Shown here: positions 25,241 through 38,038 of the stretch, piece after piece
How the letters are laid out: each line of letters begins with the position of its first letter
Numbering within the stretch: the first letter of the stretch is position 1
DNA from: Cacajao melanocephalus
Lineage: Eukaryota > Chordata > Mammalia > Primates > Pitheciidae
Reading direction: 5' to 3'
Length of the DNA stretch: 64,000 nucleotides
Assembly (NCBI GenBank): GCA_963573385.1
Contig: CAUYLG010005183.1
Coordinates: 1 to 64,000, forward strand
The notes under the pieces: generated by a model
Databases searched by the model: none
What the model saw: only the letters and a program-made list of their open reading frames with translations
What the model was told of the DNA's origin: nothing
Translations under genes and position numbers: made by a program

Positions 25241-25842
25241 TTAATAAAACAAACTCACAGATAATCAGGCTAGGCCTCAAAAATTAATTTCTAGGCAAAA
25301 ATTTGCAACCACTTGAAATCCATATTTTTCTTTTTCTTTTCCTAGTCTCTGTCCAACTTGTCTGATGTGGAAGTAAAAGTAGGGTAATGTAACCCTAATA
25401 GCATTTAACCAGAGAACTCCTAAGAGCCACCCATTGTAGGAAGCCAGAATCCACTGTGGGTTAGTGGCTACCTCACCCTCATCCCACATGCTGGCCTATT
25501 TACAAAGTTAAACTCACTTCATTCCTTGAGTCGTGTGGATGAGGAGCCAGAGGTCATCTTGGACAGGTGGAAGGGGCAGATTCCAGCATTTCTTCTCTGA
25601 ATAGCCCAACCAAGTTTGGCTGCTCCTGGTCCATGGGTCTGCCCTCTTCCAGATTGGTTGGACACTTTGAATGTCCTGTAATTAATTATTATTAAAGCAT
25701 CCACATAATTTCATTTGGGTTGGTTTTCTTTGCTTCTTCTTTGATCACATTGTTTAGATTCCAGCCAGCTCCCTCTCATAAACCAACTTAGTGTGTGCCT
25801 TCATTCATTTATTTTCAGAGACAATATTCTTTGGCACCTCAA
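25241..25842. other. unique non-coding DNA
   Basis: No recognised feature. Confidence 0.5.
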
Positions 25843-26045
25843 AGGTAGTTTAGAGAAGTATTTAAGAATATGCCATCTGCATTCAGACTGCCTTAGTTCA
25901 AATCCTGGCTCAGCTTATCAGCAAAATGAAATGAGACTTTAATAAGCTCTCCTTCTCTAGAAGGTTATTATTTAAAAATAAAATAGTACTCAGCACAGTG
26001 CCGGAGACATAATGTGTCCTTAATAAATATTAACCAGCATCGTTT
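25843..26045 (+). repeat. MIR SINE
   Basis: A sense MIR with an internal deletion: 'cattcagactgccttagttc', 'aaatcctggctcagctta', then the 3' part 'cagcacagtgccggagac' and 'cttaataaatattaacc'. Confidence 0.8.
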
Positions 26046-26505
26046 TTATTGTCATTATCCAATATTCATGCTTCACCATTTTAAAAAGGACTAGATCCCA
26101 TTATAGTTTACAGATAAAGAAATGACATCAAGAAAGTTGAGTTTCCCATTGCCTGGTTTCTTGATTTAACCTCTATCTCAGTTCTTTGGGTGTACTTTTT
26201 GTTATTAACAGACAAAATAAAAAGCAGACTTTTTTTTTAAAGATGTGATGAAGCCATGCCCCAGCTTTGATTCCTGCACAGAGCCTCCGTTCGTGTCAGT
26301 GCGATTTCTCTGCATGGATTGATGGCAGAATACGGTCTGTTTCTGAGACTGTTTAAAGCAGGGCACAAAAGAACTCACACTGGCTGAGTCCACAGCTGGC
26401 AAAATGGGAGAGACTAAGCTGGTGAAAGAAGCTGTTAATACAGACCAGAACATTTTTTAAGCTAAAAAAAGGAACATGCCCACTGAAAGTCTGAAAGCAA
26501 AAGTT

Positions 26506-26838
26506 TTATTTGGGTAAAGCGATGTTCGACTCTGCATGATTCCTACTTAGAAAATGCACACGCTTGCCTTCTCCAACTGCCAGAACATCATTTTTTAACA
26601 CAGAGGAACCAAAATAGAGAGAGGAATAATGGGCTTTCAGATATTCCATGCCCAAAAGCAAACCTAGAAACATAAACGTTGCAGTGCCTGGACCCTTCAG
26701 AGTATAAAACAGGGAACTGTTCTCGTCACCCCGCAGTCCCAGAGGTGCCTCTGCCATCTTGCACCTCCCTGTGGAAACCAATATTATCAGCAGGATAGAT
26801 TTCAACAGAGACATGACGGTTGTGGAAAGAGGAGGCAC
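26506..26838 (-). other. 110-codon open frame, coding status unknown
   Basis: The predicted product begins with a charged/hydrophobic stretch (about residues 9-26, rich in Leu/Ile/Val) that could pass for a signal peptide or membrane anchor. A second hydrophobic patch lies near residues 52-62. The TAA stop overlaps an AATAAA hexamer (minus strand, 26505-26510), an arrangement also seen by chance or in LTR ends. I recognise no homologue. There is no poly-A downstream, so a retrocopy is not indicated. Probably chance, but more gene-like than its neighbours. Confidence 0.15.
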
Positions 26839-27542
26839 TCAGTTTCCAAGTCACTTTTCAGCACACCTTTCTCTAACATTCTCCCCATAGGATCCCTGCA
26901 AAGACCATGCCCTAAGCCCCCAAGTGGCAATATTCCCACGGGGCAAACATTCTCTGAAAACAAGGCTTCTCCATCAAATGCTTTCTATATTGAACACAAA
27001 ATGTTTCTGTCACTGGCAGGATAGGCATTCAGTAACCACATTGATTTTTCCATATTTGTAATCCAGTGAAAAATATCCTTGCCTTTTCGTTTTTCACCCC
27101 AACCCCCAGAATATGACTCAAAAATCTCATGGCCATGCACGTCTCTGCCAGAAGTTTCTATTTCTCTGTTTCTCAATAGCTGCCCACAAGAATGTGTTTG
27201 GCTTGGATTGTAGACCCCAAGCGTATAAGCCTAGAGTCTTGGTAATATTCTTAGAATTTATCTAGCAAAGCACCATACCTTTAATAAAAGATCTCTAGTG
27301 ATGTTTCAGCTATTATATTTCAGTTCTTTGTATACTTTTAATTTCTCTCATACATTGTAAACTCCTAAAAACAGAAACGATTTTATGTTTGTATGTATGC
27401 GTGTTTATTTTTATAATCTGTGTATTTTATGTATAATGTAATACATGTACACCTTACATATTGAAATATGTAAATATTCCACAGAATGTACAGCAAAATG
27501 CTTTACATACAGTAAATTCTCAGATATATATATCTTCATGTG
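26839..27542. other. unique AT-rich DNA
   Basis: No named repeat. 27340-27400 has weak resemblance to an L2 3' end ('cattgtaaactcctaaaaac'). Confidence 0.45.
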
Positions 27543-27768
27543 TGTTACACAACCGTTATCCTCATTCATTTTATATATATATAATGAATATAATATAGAG
27601 GTCATATATATACTATAGATATAATACAGAGGTTATATATAATATATATTATAGATATAGAGGTCATAGCTATAATAAACATATTATAGATATAGAGGTC
27701 ATATATACATTTTATATATATATATATGTATATATATTTTAAATGAATGAGGATAATGGTTGTATAAC
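27543..27768. repeat. AT-rich palindrome with internal minisatellite
   Basis: The arms at 27543-27574 and 27737-27768 are reverse complements at 28 of 32 positions by hand alignment. They share the core 'ttatcctcattcattt'. The ~160-bp centre is almost pure A/T and holds four copies of a 'tatagaggtcata'-like unit starting at 27595, 27625, 27656 and 27691 (30-35 bp period). The structure resembles the palindromic AT-rich repeats known from fragile breakpoints, but with a spacer. Confidence 0.8.
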
Positions 27769-27824
27769 ATGCAGGAAAAATGGGTGGAACCCTAAGTATG
27801 ATCATCCCAAGTCCTGCAATTAAG

Positions 27825-27857
27825 AATCAGGAAGAGAGATCGAGTCTCTTCCTGATT
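27825..27857. repeat. perfect 13-bp inverted repeat, 7-nt loop
   Basis: 'aatcaggaagaga' (27825-27837) pairs without mismatch with 'tctcttcctgatt' (27845-27857) across the loop 'gatcgag'. It lies 57 bp from the AT-rich palindrome. No T-run follows, and there is no sign that it is an RNA gene. Confidence 0.85.
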
Positions 27858-29319
27858 ATTTAATGAAGCAAACCTGTCTTGTATAACCTACATAGTGCTT
27901 AAGAAAGTTTGGAATGAGTGGGCTAGAATTAAAAACAAAACACATCTAAATTTCCAATTGGTATTGAAACATCAGACAGCCTGACCTCTGGGCCACATCT
28001 CCATGTGTCTCAGAGTCATGCGGAGTACGAAGACAGTTGACCCTTCAGATGGAACATACATTTTCCAGGGAGCCATCATCCCCAGTCTCCATATCCACCC
28101 ACTCTCTCATCATCCCCACTTACCTCTAACAGTAAGGGAGAATATCACTTGCCATTTACACCATCAAGCTTCAAGTATTGTTTTTATATGGTAAAGAGGA
28201 GAGTAAACTCTTTGTCATTCCTATGTTTCTATCAAAAGTGGACAAGTGAAAGCAGGTCAAGACAGCTTCAATTTCACTTAGGTGGCCTCACTCATTTATG
28301 GGATCTTCCTAAGCCTTCTAGGCAAATAAATCTGCAAATCATGTCTTAAGTAAACCATAATAGCCCTGAGCCTTCATGACAGCTTCTTCCCAGCTCACAA
28401 GTTTCCTTTGAGGATAAATAAGGTTATGGCCTTGATGATGTCATTACAACCTACACAGGGTCAGCCATTGCCTTTGGCTTACAAGTCATTCTATGTAGCC
28501 TGGGACAGCTTGAGGATGAAGGCAGAGCCTGGTGGCACATGTTGGGAGGAGACTTTCCGCTCAGGGCCAATTTCCCCATTATTGTTTGTAGCACAGGTGC
28601 AGAAAGATGTTTGGAACGTATCCCAACCAGAAGCATGCATCAGGAGATGTGATGGTCACGTGTGGCCCCAGAGGGTTGCTCGAGACTTGAAGACAACGTG
28701 TTCTGTCCACCTCACTGACTATAATAGCTCCTCGGGAGCCACAAAGAGCTGTTGTATACATCCTTAAGTTTAAGGACTTTCTCCAGAGCTAGCATTTCAC
28801 ACAGTAGAACATAATGGCTCCCTGGGAACGGTCACCACAGGTCAGATACATCTGCATGGAGGTCTTACTGCCTTTTTTAAAAAAGGGGGAAAAAAAGGTG
28901 ACTCATTTTTACTCCAGGAGGTATTCTTCTGTTAACAGGCACTTACATGATAATATTGATGTCAGTATGTGCAACGTTACGAAAAGAGTTTTGCTGTAGG
29001 TCTGGTACCATTTTCACGGTCTCGGCAGGAGCCTGCCCCTCTGAGGTTTCTGTCCCTGACTGAGCTTTCCAGTTTGTCTCTTCTTCCTTCTGCCCATCCT
29101 GCTGCACACGAAGTATGCCAAGGAAGGAGATCTTTTCTTTGTGTACGCACACTTCCTGGATTCCCCAGGACCATTAGTAAATTACGAGTTCCTACCGGCT
29201 TTTAAAAGTAGGCTGGGTGAAAGAGCCTGTCCTTGCTAGTAAAGCCTTGAGGGAGCTTTGCCCTTCATAGATAAATTAAACTCTGGCCTGAAATGAAACA
29301 TTCTCACCTTCCCTTCTGA
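27858..29319. other. unique non-coding DNA
   Basis: No repeat recognised. A plus-strand frame of 119 codons at 28408-28767 overlaps two minus-strand frames and has no recognisable domain. Confidence 0.5.
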
Positions 29320-29575
29320 GGTAGTTAGTGCAAGCTGTGCTTTGAGATCAAGGGAAAACCAAGTTCAAATCTGAACTCCATTACTTCCTACTATGTGATC
29401 CTGAGCAAATGACTTAACATCTCTGAGCTTCTATTTTCTCATCTGTAAAATGGGAGTTATAATAATAATAGCTTCATGGGATGGAAGAAGAGAGTTTTTG
29501 AGGTTTAAAGGAGAAAATGATGACAATTGTTATATAGCCATATCTAGATTATAGTAAATACTTGATAAATATCTT
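29320..29575 (+). repeat. MIR SINE
   Basis: A sense MIR: 'aagttcaaatctgaactcca', 'tatgtgatcctgagcaaatg', 'acttaacatctctgagcttc', 'tctcatctgtaaaatgggag', then a diverged 3' half ending 'atacttgataaatatc'. Confidence 0.9.
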
Positions 29576-29710
29576 AATATTATTATTTTTTTCAACTTAC
29601 CTCTTTTTAGCTGATCTCTTTTATCTTTTTCTCCCTTTCTTTTTGCTAAAACCATGTGTAAATAATGTATTATCTCTCAAACAGTTGTTTATTCTTAAGA
29701 GACACGTAGA

Positions 29711-30073
<363 letters not shown>

Positions 30074-30979
30074 GCAAGCTTGACCAACTAGAGTACAAAA
30101 CATTATACCGCAACATAGCAAACTTTCTATTAGCCTTCACTTTCACTTCTGTATGCACCTTTCTGCTTGCTTGGAGAGAAATATTAGAAAAATGTTAATA
30201 AGCCCCAAATTTGAGAAGTAAGAATAGAAAAATGATAGACAGTGAGGAATATCGCTTAGGGCTCCTCTCCCCAACAATTATTATTCCTGAATATTTAAAT
30301 TCTATTTCTATCCACCTATTTAATTGAAGAATATATTACAGTAGCTATGTCACCCACCAGTCCACTCAGAACCCAGATAAAATCCAAAGCTGCCTCTACA
30401 AACACACGTTACACAAATGCTACAGGTGGGACATGTTTGCCAAATAAAACACTTGTTGGAGAAAAACAAACATTTTCTTAAGGCATGACAAATTACATGT
30501 GTTTATTTCAAAACTGTGGCTTCTGCTGGTGAACCTGAAAGGGAAATAAGTTGTTTTGGTCCTGGCGGCTTAGGCAGAAAGGTGTAAGGCGGGTCAAGTC
30601 ACCAGTAATTCCACTACTAGGGAAATGTTAGGGAAAAATTACATTTGTGATGGCTCCTTTACAATACGCATTTACTATGGACGTGATTGGCAATGACTCA
30701 GTAGGTATTTGCTGATTCCTTCTGTTCTCTGGTTACTGAAGTTGATGTGGGTGTATACAACAAGGGTCAAAACTGTGGAATGTAGAGCACGCCATGGAAG
30801 AGTTTGAAGGAAAGAGAAAGAAGTAGGCAACTGTCTTGGGGGCATGTTTCACATGAAAGGTGAGTAGGAGACAGATTATTGGCACAAAGTTAGAAACAGT
30901 GTGGAAAAAAAAAAAAAGCTGTGAGGTCCTTGAAAGATAATTGGTGCAGGGAAGGGACATTTAAGCACAACAAAATGGG
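30074..30979. other. unique non-coding DNA
   Basis: No named element. It contains a 13-A run near 30905-30917. Confidence 0.5.
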
Positions 30980-31240
30980 AACCTAAAAACATATTGCTAA
31001 TGCAATATGGTCTCCTGGATTGCATCCTGGGACAGAAAAACCCGATGAAACCTACGGGTCAGTTACTAGTAATGTGCCAATGTTAATTTCTTTCTTTTCC
31101 CAAATGTACCGTGGTTAGGTACGAGGTTAACATTGGGGAAACTAGTTGAAGGTTTCCAGTGAATTCACTGGATTATTTTTGTAACTTTTCTATACTCTAA
31201 AAATTATTCCAAAATAAAATTTTATTTTGCAAATAAAATC
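30980..31240 (+). repeat. old L1 (L1M-type) 3' end
   Basis: 'tgcaatatggtctcctggat', 'tgcatcctgggacagaaaaa', 'tgtaccgtggttaggtacga' and 'aaaaattattccaaaataaa' match the 3' UTR end of old L1M elements in sense orientation. An internal inverted repeat, 'ccaatgttaa' (31077) with 'ttaacattgg' (31127), is a family feature. Confidence 0.75.
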
Positions 31241-32339
31241 AGGAATGAGGGATACCAAGTAGAGCAATTCATTAAGCTGAACTGAAATTTGAGTAGATGA
31301 ATGAAAACTATAGCTGAGATGGAGAGAAAGATTAGGGTCAGATTAGAGAGTGACCTGAATGTCAGGCTTGAGAAACCTCATCCTTCAAGAGATGTTTTTG
31401 TTTTATTTTTAAGCAAGGTAGTAATCTCACTGAAGTGTGACAGTAGAAAGATTAATGTGGTCAAAATGTGCAGGAAACAGAGGTAAGAAATAGAGATTAG
31501 TACAGATGGATAAATTTGGAAGGTCTTTTGCAGAAAAGCGTTTTGGGGAAAGATAATATTTTATGCTTGCTTTTCCCCCTAACAGTCTGAGAATTCAGTA
31601 ATGATGATACGTCAAATCAGATCTATTCTATCATCCCAGTGATTTGAAGCTTCTAAATTGATTTTGGAAAAGATATTAAGGGAGAAATCCACATTGAATT
31701 ATGTTAGAATTTGCAAGGGAATGACCCAGAGAAGACCCATCTAAGGACCTCCCTGTGGTAGAAATCTAGAGTGAGGATTGCAAAGGAGAGAAAAACGTCT
31801 TGAAAGCAATGGAGAATGACAAGGTGGAGGAGCCAAGAGCAGCACCATGAAGGTACATTGCCCCCAAAAGTAAAAGAAAGAAACAATTGCCCCCCAAATG
31901 AATGTGAACAATGTTGTTAAATGCAGCAAAATAGTATACATCAAGGCAAACGGTAGCCATACAGACACAAACAGAGAGGTAACTAATGACCATCAGGGGA
32001 ACTGTGTCACTGAAGTGATGAAGACAAACCAGATTTTCAAAACGTTAGGAAGACATCGAGGCAATGTGCATAAGAAATTACTTCTTTAGAAATAAGATGA
32101 ATGAGATGTCAAATGGTGGAGATATCTCTATGAGTAAGAATGCATTTTGTTCTTCTTGTTGTTACTTTATTATTATTTTTCAAGACAGAGTAGGTGGTTT
32201 TGGTGAAAGCAAAGGGGAAAGAAGTAGGAGACTATGGACGCTATAGAGAAGGTAATGGAGAGGAAGCAGTGACCTTCAGGAACTAGAGAGATAAAAACAA
32301 GAGCACCTACAAAGGGGTTGGTTTTGTCTCCATTGACAC
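31241..32339. other. unique non-coding DNA
   Basis: No recognised repeat. Several 60-75 codon frames lie on both strands, all without recognisable features. Confidence 0.45.
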
Positions 32340-32900
32340 CGCCATCTTGTCTCCTCCTCTGGCACCGTGATGGCCTCCTAGCTAATCTATTCATATCTAC
32401 TCTTGATCCTCTTGATATGTTCTTCACAGTTCAATTAGAACCTCACCATGTGTTATCCTGCCTCTGACCCAAAAAACCTTGTATGCCATTGTTCTTTGGA
32501 TCAAGATCAACATCCTACAAGGGGCTGCATAATCTACTCTGCAGCTTTATCTCACACCATCTTCTCTCCATGCCCTCTCGTTCCAGACACACTGACTTGC
32601 TCTCTGTTTCTTCAAATCGCTGTGGGTTTTTGCACATACTGCTTACTCTTCCTTGCTCTTCCTTTTGTATCTTCATGTACTCAACCCGCAGCAATGAACT
32701 CAGTTAATATTAATACCTGAGTGATGCCCTTTATGATATTCCTGTCAATTCTCTCATTTTTACGCTCTTATCAGCATCTTTTTTACTTTGAAAGCATTTA
32801 TCACAGTTCATTTTGGGTGTGTGTGTGTGTGTGTGCAGAATTATTTGATAAATGTTTGTCTCTCCCATAGAGTTGGGAGTGGCTCATGGCTGTAGGGATG
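32340..32900 (+). repeat. L2 LINE 3' region
   Basis: A sense L2 with 'caacatcctacaaggggctg', 'ctgtgggtttttgcacatac', 'tgagtgatgccctttatgat', 'gaaagcatttatcacagttc', 'ataaatgtttgtctctccca'. A TG microsatellite has expanded within it. Confidence 0.7.
32817..32836 (+). repeat. (TG)n microsatellite
   Basis: About ten TG units, inside the L2 copy. Confidence 0.9.
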
Positions 32901-34194
32901 CCATACCTTCCTTCTTCATAGGAGATTACCTTAACATTCTTCATAGGCTGACAGTAGCAACTCAAATATGAAAGTCACACATCTTTTGGAAGTGGCTATT
33001 AACATGGGCTGTCCATGTTCAAGTGTTTGTGTAGCCTCTCTGGAATTCTCTCTACCTGGCTTTCAAGGTCCTGATGCAGTGTGAGTCAGGCATGTCCTCC
33101 TTGAGGACAGGCTCTTTTTTTCTCATTGTTTTCTCCTTCATACTGTCAATATGGCATTTGCCAAGGTTGGAGTCATAGCTCTATGCTCTACAGGAACCAA
33201 ACGTGGATTCCCTCTCCAGTTTCTTACAATGAATACCATGCAGAGAAATTATTAGTGGTCATAAGGAAGTGGTCATTACTCTTTGTTAGTAATCTTAGCC
33301 TAACATTGACAGTTGTTTGATGATTTTGCTGAGGTGAGGACTCAGCAATTGTTGACATGCAGAAATATGCACTCAGTGTTGTCAAATCTGCTGATTTTTG
33401 AGCCAGATTCATCCCAAGGCCCTTCAGTCTGACACCTTGGCGTGTGGGAGGTGTCACATGGTCCCTGGAGTCCTGACCTCCTTTATCTTTCGGCATCCCA
33501 CTTGAAGCTTCCTTGCATTAACTAGGACCCATTCTAAATGGCATCCTCTTTAATGAGCGGAAATATTTGGCCCCTTTAACTGAACAGCTCTTAGAAGCAA
33601 TTAGCATTTAGGGAACTTCTTGTTTAGAAATAATGTCTTCATCAAACTACCCATTATGGACTAATTTGAAACTGGAAGATGGATGCTTATTTTCCTGCGG
33701 TAGCACCTGCAAGCATTTGTGGCAGTGGGGCTAATAGCAGCACTATTGTAAGTCATTGTATTTCCATCACAATGTGTGCGGTGCGTAAATAGAAACCCCC
33801 TTAACATGTAAGCGTTTCTGAGGACAAAGAAATACGTTGCTTTCAAATTGTGCTCTTTACCTGTCATTACAGACCTGAAGGTTGAGAATGCTTCTCATGT
33901 TACAGTTAATTCTCTCATTGCCTTTGAGATCACTGCCTTTTGGCCACTATCTAGGAAATGAAGAGGGATGTTATGTGTGAGAAAGGAATACTATGTCAGA
34001 AAAGGAAAGCAGAGAAAACTTGTTGCTGACTGACAGCTGCAAGGAAAAAAATCTTTTGAATTAGTTCAAGGGGGAAATGACTCCACCAACGTTGGATGTG
34101 CTTACTTGGTTCATCCTGACTAACGGGTGGTTCTGGCACCATTTTAATAACATAGGTAATAATAAGAAATTTTAGTAAGTGGATTATTAAATTC
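32901..34194. other. unique non-coding DNA
   Basis: No named element. 33325-33350 holds a small hairpin ('ttgctgag' with 'ctcagcaa'). Confidence 0.5.
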
Positions 34195-34350
34195 CATAAA
34201 CTATGCAAAATGCATTTCATAATCTTTTTCATGGACTCATCCTGATAGTCCTTTTTACTGATGAAAGAATGATGCTTAAGGTTTCATTTATTCAAGTTTA
34301 CTCAGCTAGAAAGTGGAAGAGCTAGGATTCACATCCAGGCAAGCTAACCG
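34195..34350 (-). repeat. MIR fragment, antisense
   Basis: 'atgcatttcataatctttt', 'tttactgatgaaagaatgat', 'ctcagctagaaagtggaag' and 'agctaggattcacatccagg' are the reversed MIR core. Confidence 0.75.
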
Positions 34351-36002
34351 CAGGCCAGATTTTTGACACCCCTACCACATAGATATCAGCTTTACCAGCA
34401 CTGAAAGCGAAGGCCTCCTGTTCCCCTGCCCTATCACCAGCAGCTTTCTATAATTTAAAGATTCCAAGTGGGTCACTGCTTTGGAAGAGCCCTTATTAAA
34501 CAACAAAGAAGCCACTGCCAACCCCCTACTCCCATCAGCCCACGGCAGAGAGCGAGTTCCTGGTGAATTAGGACAAAAGAAAGAAGATGAGAACCTCCAA
34601 CTATGTAGAGGCAGGCCTAGTACCAGGCACTTCACACCGCTCTTTAGGGAAGAAGGCTGGTGGAGTCAGGGTAGACTGAACAGGGGCTGTGCAGTTTGAG
34701 GAAAGCCCTTCTGTGGGTGGCATTGACTGGCGTGGGGTTGAAGCACTCAATGGAGTAAGACAGAGCGGGAGGAGCATTCCAATAGATCGCAGACTCCACA
34801 CTTTTGCCTAGGGCCGGCCCTGCTTCAAAGTGAAACTTCCACAGGAAAACTAAATAAAGGAAAGAAAAGCCAAACAGAACAAATTCCCATTTAGTCAGCT
34901 TTTACTGTCCTCAGAGGCTCTGTGTTTATGCTAGATCTTAATTATGCTGCTTGTCAAAGGCACACTAAACTCCTCTGCGGTTGAGGGAGCTATTTTATCT
35001 TTTTATCTGTACAGTCAGAAAAGGACTTAGTATGCTGAACCCTACCCTTGATGAGCTTCAAACCTGGAATAAAAGAACAATTCTCTCTCTTCCACCCAAT
35101 TGTCCCCACCTCTGCACTGCCGTCTGTGAACACCTAATCAGGAGGCTTTGGTGGGGTTAGGAATAGTCAGCACCCAGGTGGCCTGCAACAAAACTGTAAC
35201 GTCCAAGGGGGCTGAATGGGTTTCCTGGGTTCAAGCCCCTATAGTGACCCTCCTGCCCCACGACCCATGCATCTGCCCTCCAAGCCTCCCTCTGCAGGAC
35301 TCATGACCCAGACAGTCTGCAGAAGCACTCATGTATCTCCCAGCAGGGTAAGTAGGGAACCTTCCTCTGGGTGTGTAAATGCAGGGGAGGGGGGTGTACT
35401 TGAGATTTTAAATGCACAATAATGTGCATTAAACAACTTCGAATCACATGGTGAAGAAGTTATTCCCTTTCCAGCTCTCTTTAATCCTTCAGATGAAATC
35501 AGGGAGAACATCTCTGGTTGAGTGTTTTTGTCATCTTACTTTCTTTTCACTGTATTTAATTTGTCCTTTGCTTTCTATTTATGGCAGATATTTTACTTTT
35601 CTGGTGGTGACATAAATGTCTTTTAAAATAATTGTATCTACTTGGGGGAAAATCAAATTTGCTTAAAGAAAAAAATAGTATATAAATTATAAAGGTACGT
35701 GATCAAATGAAAACTGTGAGAAATACAAGGACTAACTTTTAGAAAAAGCTCTAATTAAGATGCCTTGTGTGAGGGTTCACTCTGACTATTCCTGTGAACT
35801 GATAGAGGTTCATGCAGCTCTCCTCCCTGACATGCATGTGTTTAGAGGGTCTTGAAAACTGTGGCAGATTCTTAACAGAGGGATGAGTTAGGTCTAACAA
35901 CCATTTCAGGTCCCTAAAAGCAAGATCAAAAGAAGGATACTTTGTGCTGGACATGTCTATTCCCAGACTAAATACATCATCTATGATGATCATGGGTTGA
36001 TG
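34351..36002. other. unique non-coding DNA
   Basis: No repeat recognised. The three overlapping frames at 34372-34801 on both strands look like chance in a GC-richer stretch. Confidence 0.5.
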
Positions 36003-36162
36003 GTTATCAGACTCATGGGAGATGTTGGCTTTGTACCAAAATTCAGATAGCTGGGCCCCATCCCCAGAAATTCTGTTTCAGTAGGTCTGGGGCAGGACCT
36101 AGGCATGTGTGTTTTGCTAACTATCCCGTATCATAGATAATCACCCCCAGCTGAGAATCACT
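36003..36162. mobile_element. MER5-like hAT fossil
   Basis: 'agctgggccccatccccaga', 'attctgtttcagtaggtctg' and a terminal 'gctgagaatcactg' identify a non-autonomous hAT element of the MER5 group. The left end is heavily decayed. Confidence 0.7.
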
Positions 36163-37429
36163 GATGGGCTTTGCTCGGTGTTACCACCCCATGTTGTACA
36201 CAGATTCAGATGAGGAAAGGTATGTGATTGCACCTTCAAAAGGTGAGGATAACAGATCTGTCTGGACAATCCATTGGAGGTCCTTTTTATCTGCACAATG
36301 TGGATGCATTTGTTTCTATGCACAAAGTAATCCCTGAAAATCTGGCGCTTACAGACTGCCACAGATGTCATCTTGGAATTATCCTGGTTCCTGTTAGAGG
36401 CAAGTCTTGAGCTGGGTTTTATTTAACAGATCAGAGGAACATCCTGAGTTGCTCTAGTAGCAGCTCCATAGCCCTTCTCTTTGCCAAGCTTCATGATGTC
36501 ATTTACCTCGGGTCTCTGAGAAAACCAACGGAGTCTGTCATGGAACACCCAAGTCCAGATGTGATATGATTCATTTCTAATAACTGGCATTATCCAGGTG
36601 ACTTGCTCAAGCCTAGCTTACACAGAGTTCCCTTTCAGCATAGATGTTTCCTAACTAGCATTACCCTGCCATACCCAAAGCCTTGTGAAAATATTTTCAG
36701 CAGTTAACAAGCAGAGCCTGCAGTTATAATATGCTCATTAGGCTGCATGTTAGTTTTCAAGTCTTGCACACGCATAATCTGCTACTTGATTTCCACTGAA
36801 TTTCAGTTCTGTTGGGCATCAGCAGAGGAGTGCTGGCAGCCCCGTGGGCTTTGCCAAGGGCTGCTGTCTTTATGTGTGTTTTCCACAAGGCCATGCTGAC
36901 TGTAAAATAACACACCTACCCTATTTGTATCTCTAGTCTCTCTTTGTCTAGGGGTCCCTTCAATTATCCCAGAACCTTTCTTCATCCCCCGGTGGAGAAA
37001 TTCCTTCAGGAACAAAACTAATTTTAGAAGACAATGCAAAAGATACCCAGTAGTCCCAGTAGATGAATAGGCTGATTTCTGGAGTTTATTAGATCTTCCT
37101 TTGTTCTAGACTTCACTTCTATGTTTCAAAGCCAGTGTCTTAAAAAAAAAAATTTCTCATTCCAAATCATCAGTTTTTGAATAAAAGCCTTTAACCAAAG
37201 AAGTACAGTACTTTTCCCCTATACTTTGAATGTGCCGTATTTGAAAAAATATATATGCTTTATCCCTAGGGTCAAAGTGTTCCAATGCCATGGGAGCTGA
37301 GAATATTTTGGCAATTTCATATTTAATAAACAAATGTTTCTGGCTGCTGAAGGCATAATTTATTTTTATTATTTTTAAAAAATTTATTGGCAACTGGTTA
37401 TGAGGGGCCGTGCTTATTTATTCCTTGGT
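36163..37429. other. unique non-coding DNA
   Basis: No recognised element. There are short A or T runs near 37140-37152 and 37360-37385. Confidence 0.5.
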
Positions 37430-37960
37430 CAGTAAGTCAGTGCCCAGCATGTGCCTGGCAGAGTGTTAGGCCTTGAAGTACAGAGAGGTATCATACCTGT
37501 TTCATATCCTGATGGAACCAACTGTCGGTAGAGAGCCACTAGACAGGTAAACCCTCTAAACAGATAAATGCAATGGACAAGATGAGTGATATTATTTGGA
37601 GCTGTGAACAGAAGGCTACAGGATGGAAAGAGGGGAGCTAGCACAAAGACCTCACAGATGAACAAAGTTTCATGTTGGAGGAGACTCAAGAAGAGTTGGA
37701 ATGAACTGAATTCAATCTGGGGACAGGGAACCAGAGATCCAAGGGAGCAAGAGTGAAGGAAGGCCAGTTAGAACCAAATACTGGCAGGGGCAGAGGCCAT
37801 GTGTCCTGAGCAATGGCCTGGAATGCAGGCTCATATTTGATTTGTATGCATGGACTGACAGAGACATGACACTTGGGTACATCAGCCTGGCTTAGAGAGC
37901 GGAGTGGGGCTAATAGGCAAAGAATGGGTGAGAGTGATTCAGTTGTAAGACCAGATCACA
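37430..37960 (-). repeat. L2 LINE fragment, antisense
   Basis: 'agcatgtgcctggcagagtg', then 'ctctaaacagataaatgcaa', 'tgatattatttggagctgtg', 'gaaggaaggccagttagaac' and 'gcctggcttagagagcggag' follow the antisense L2 order. Confidence 0.65.
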
Positions 37961-37965
37961 GGAAG

Positions 37966-37996
37966 TGTCTTAGTCCACATGTGTTGCTATAACAAA

Positions 37997-38038
<42 letters not shown>

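Noticed and set aside
31838..31860. Possible RE1/NRSF half-site ('agcagcaccatgaagg')
   Set aside because: Only the left half fits. The GACAGC half is absent.
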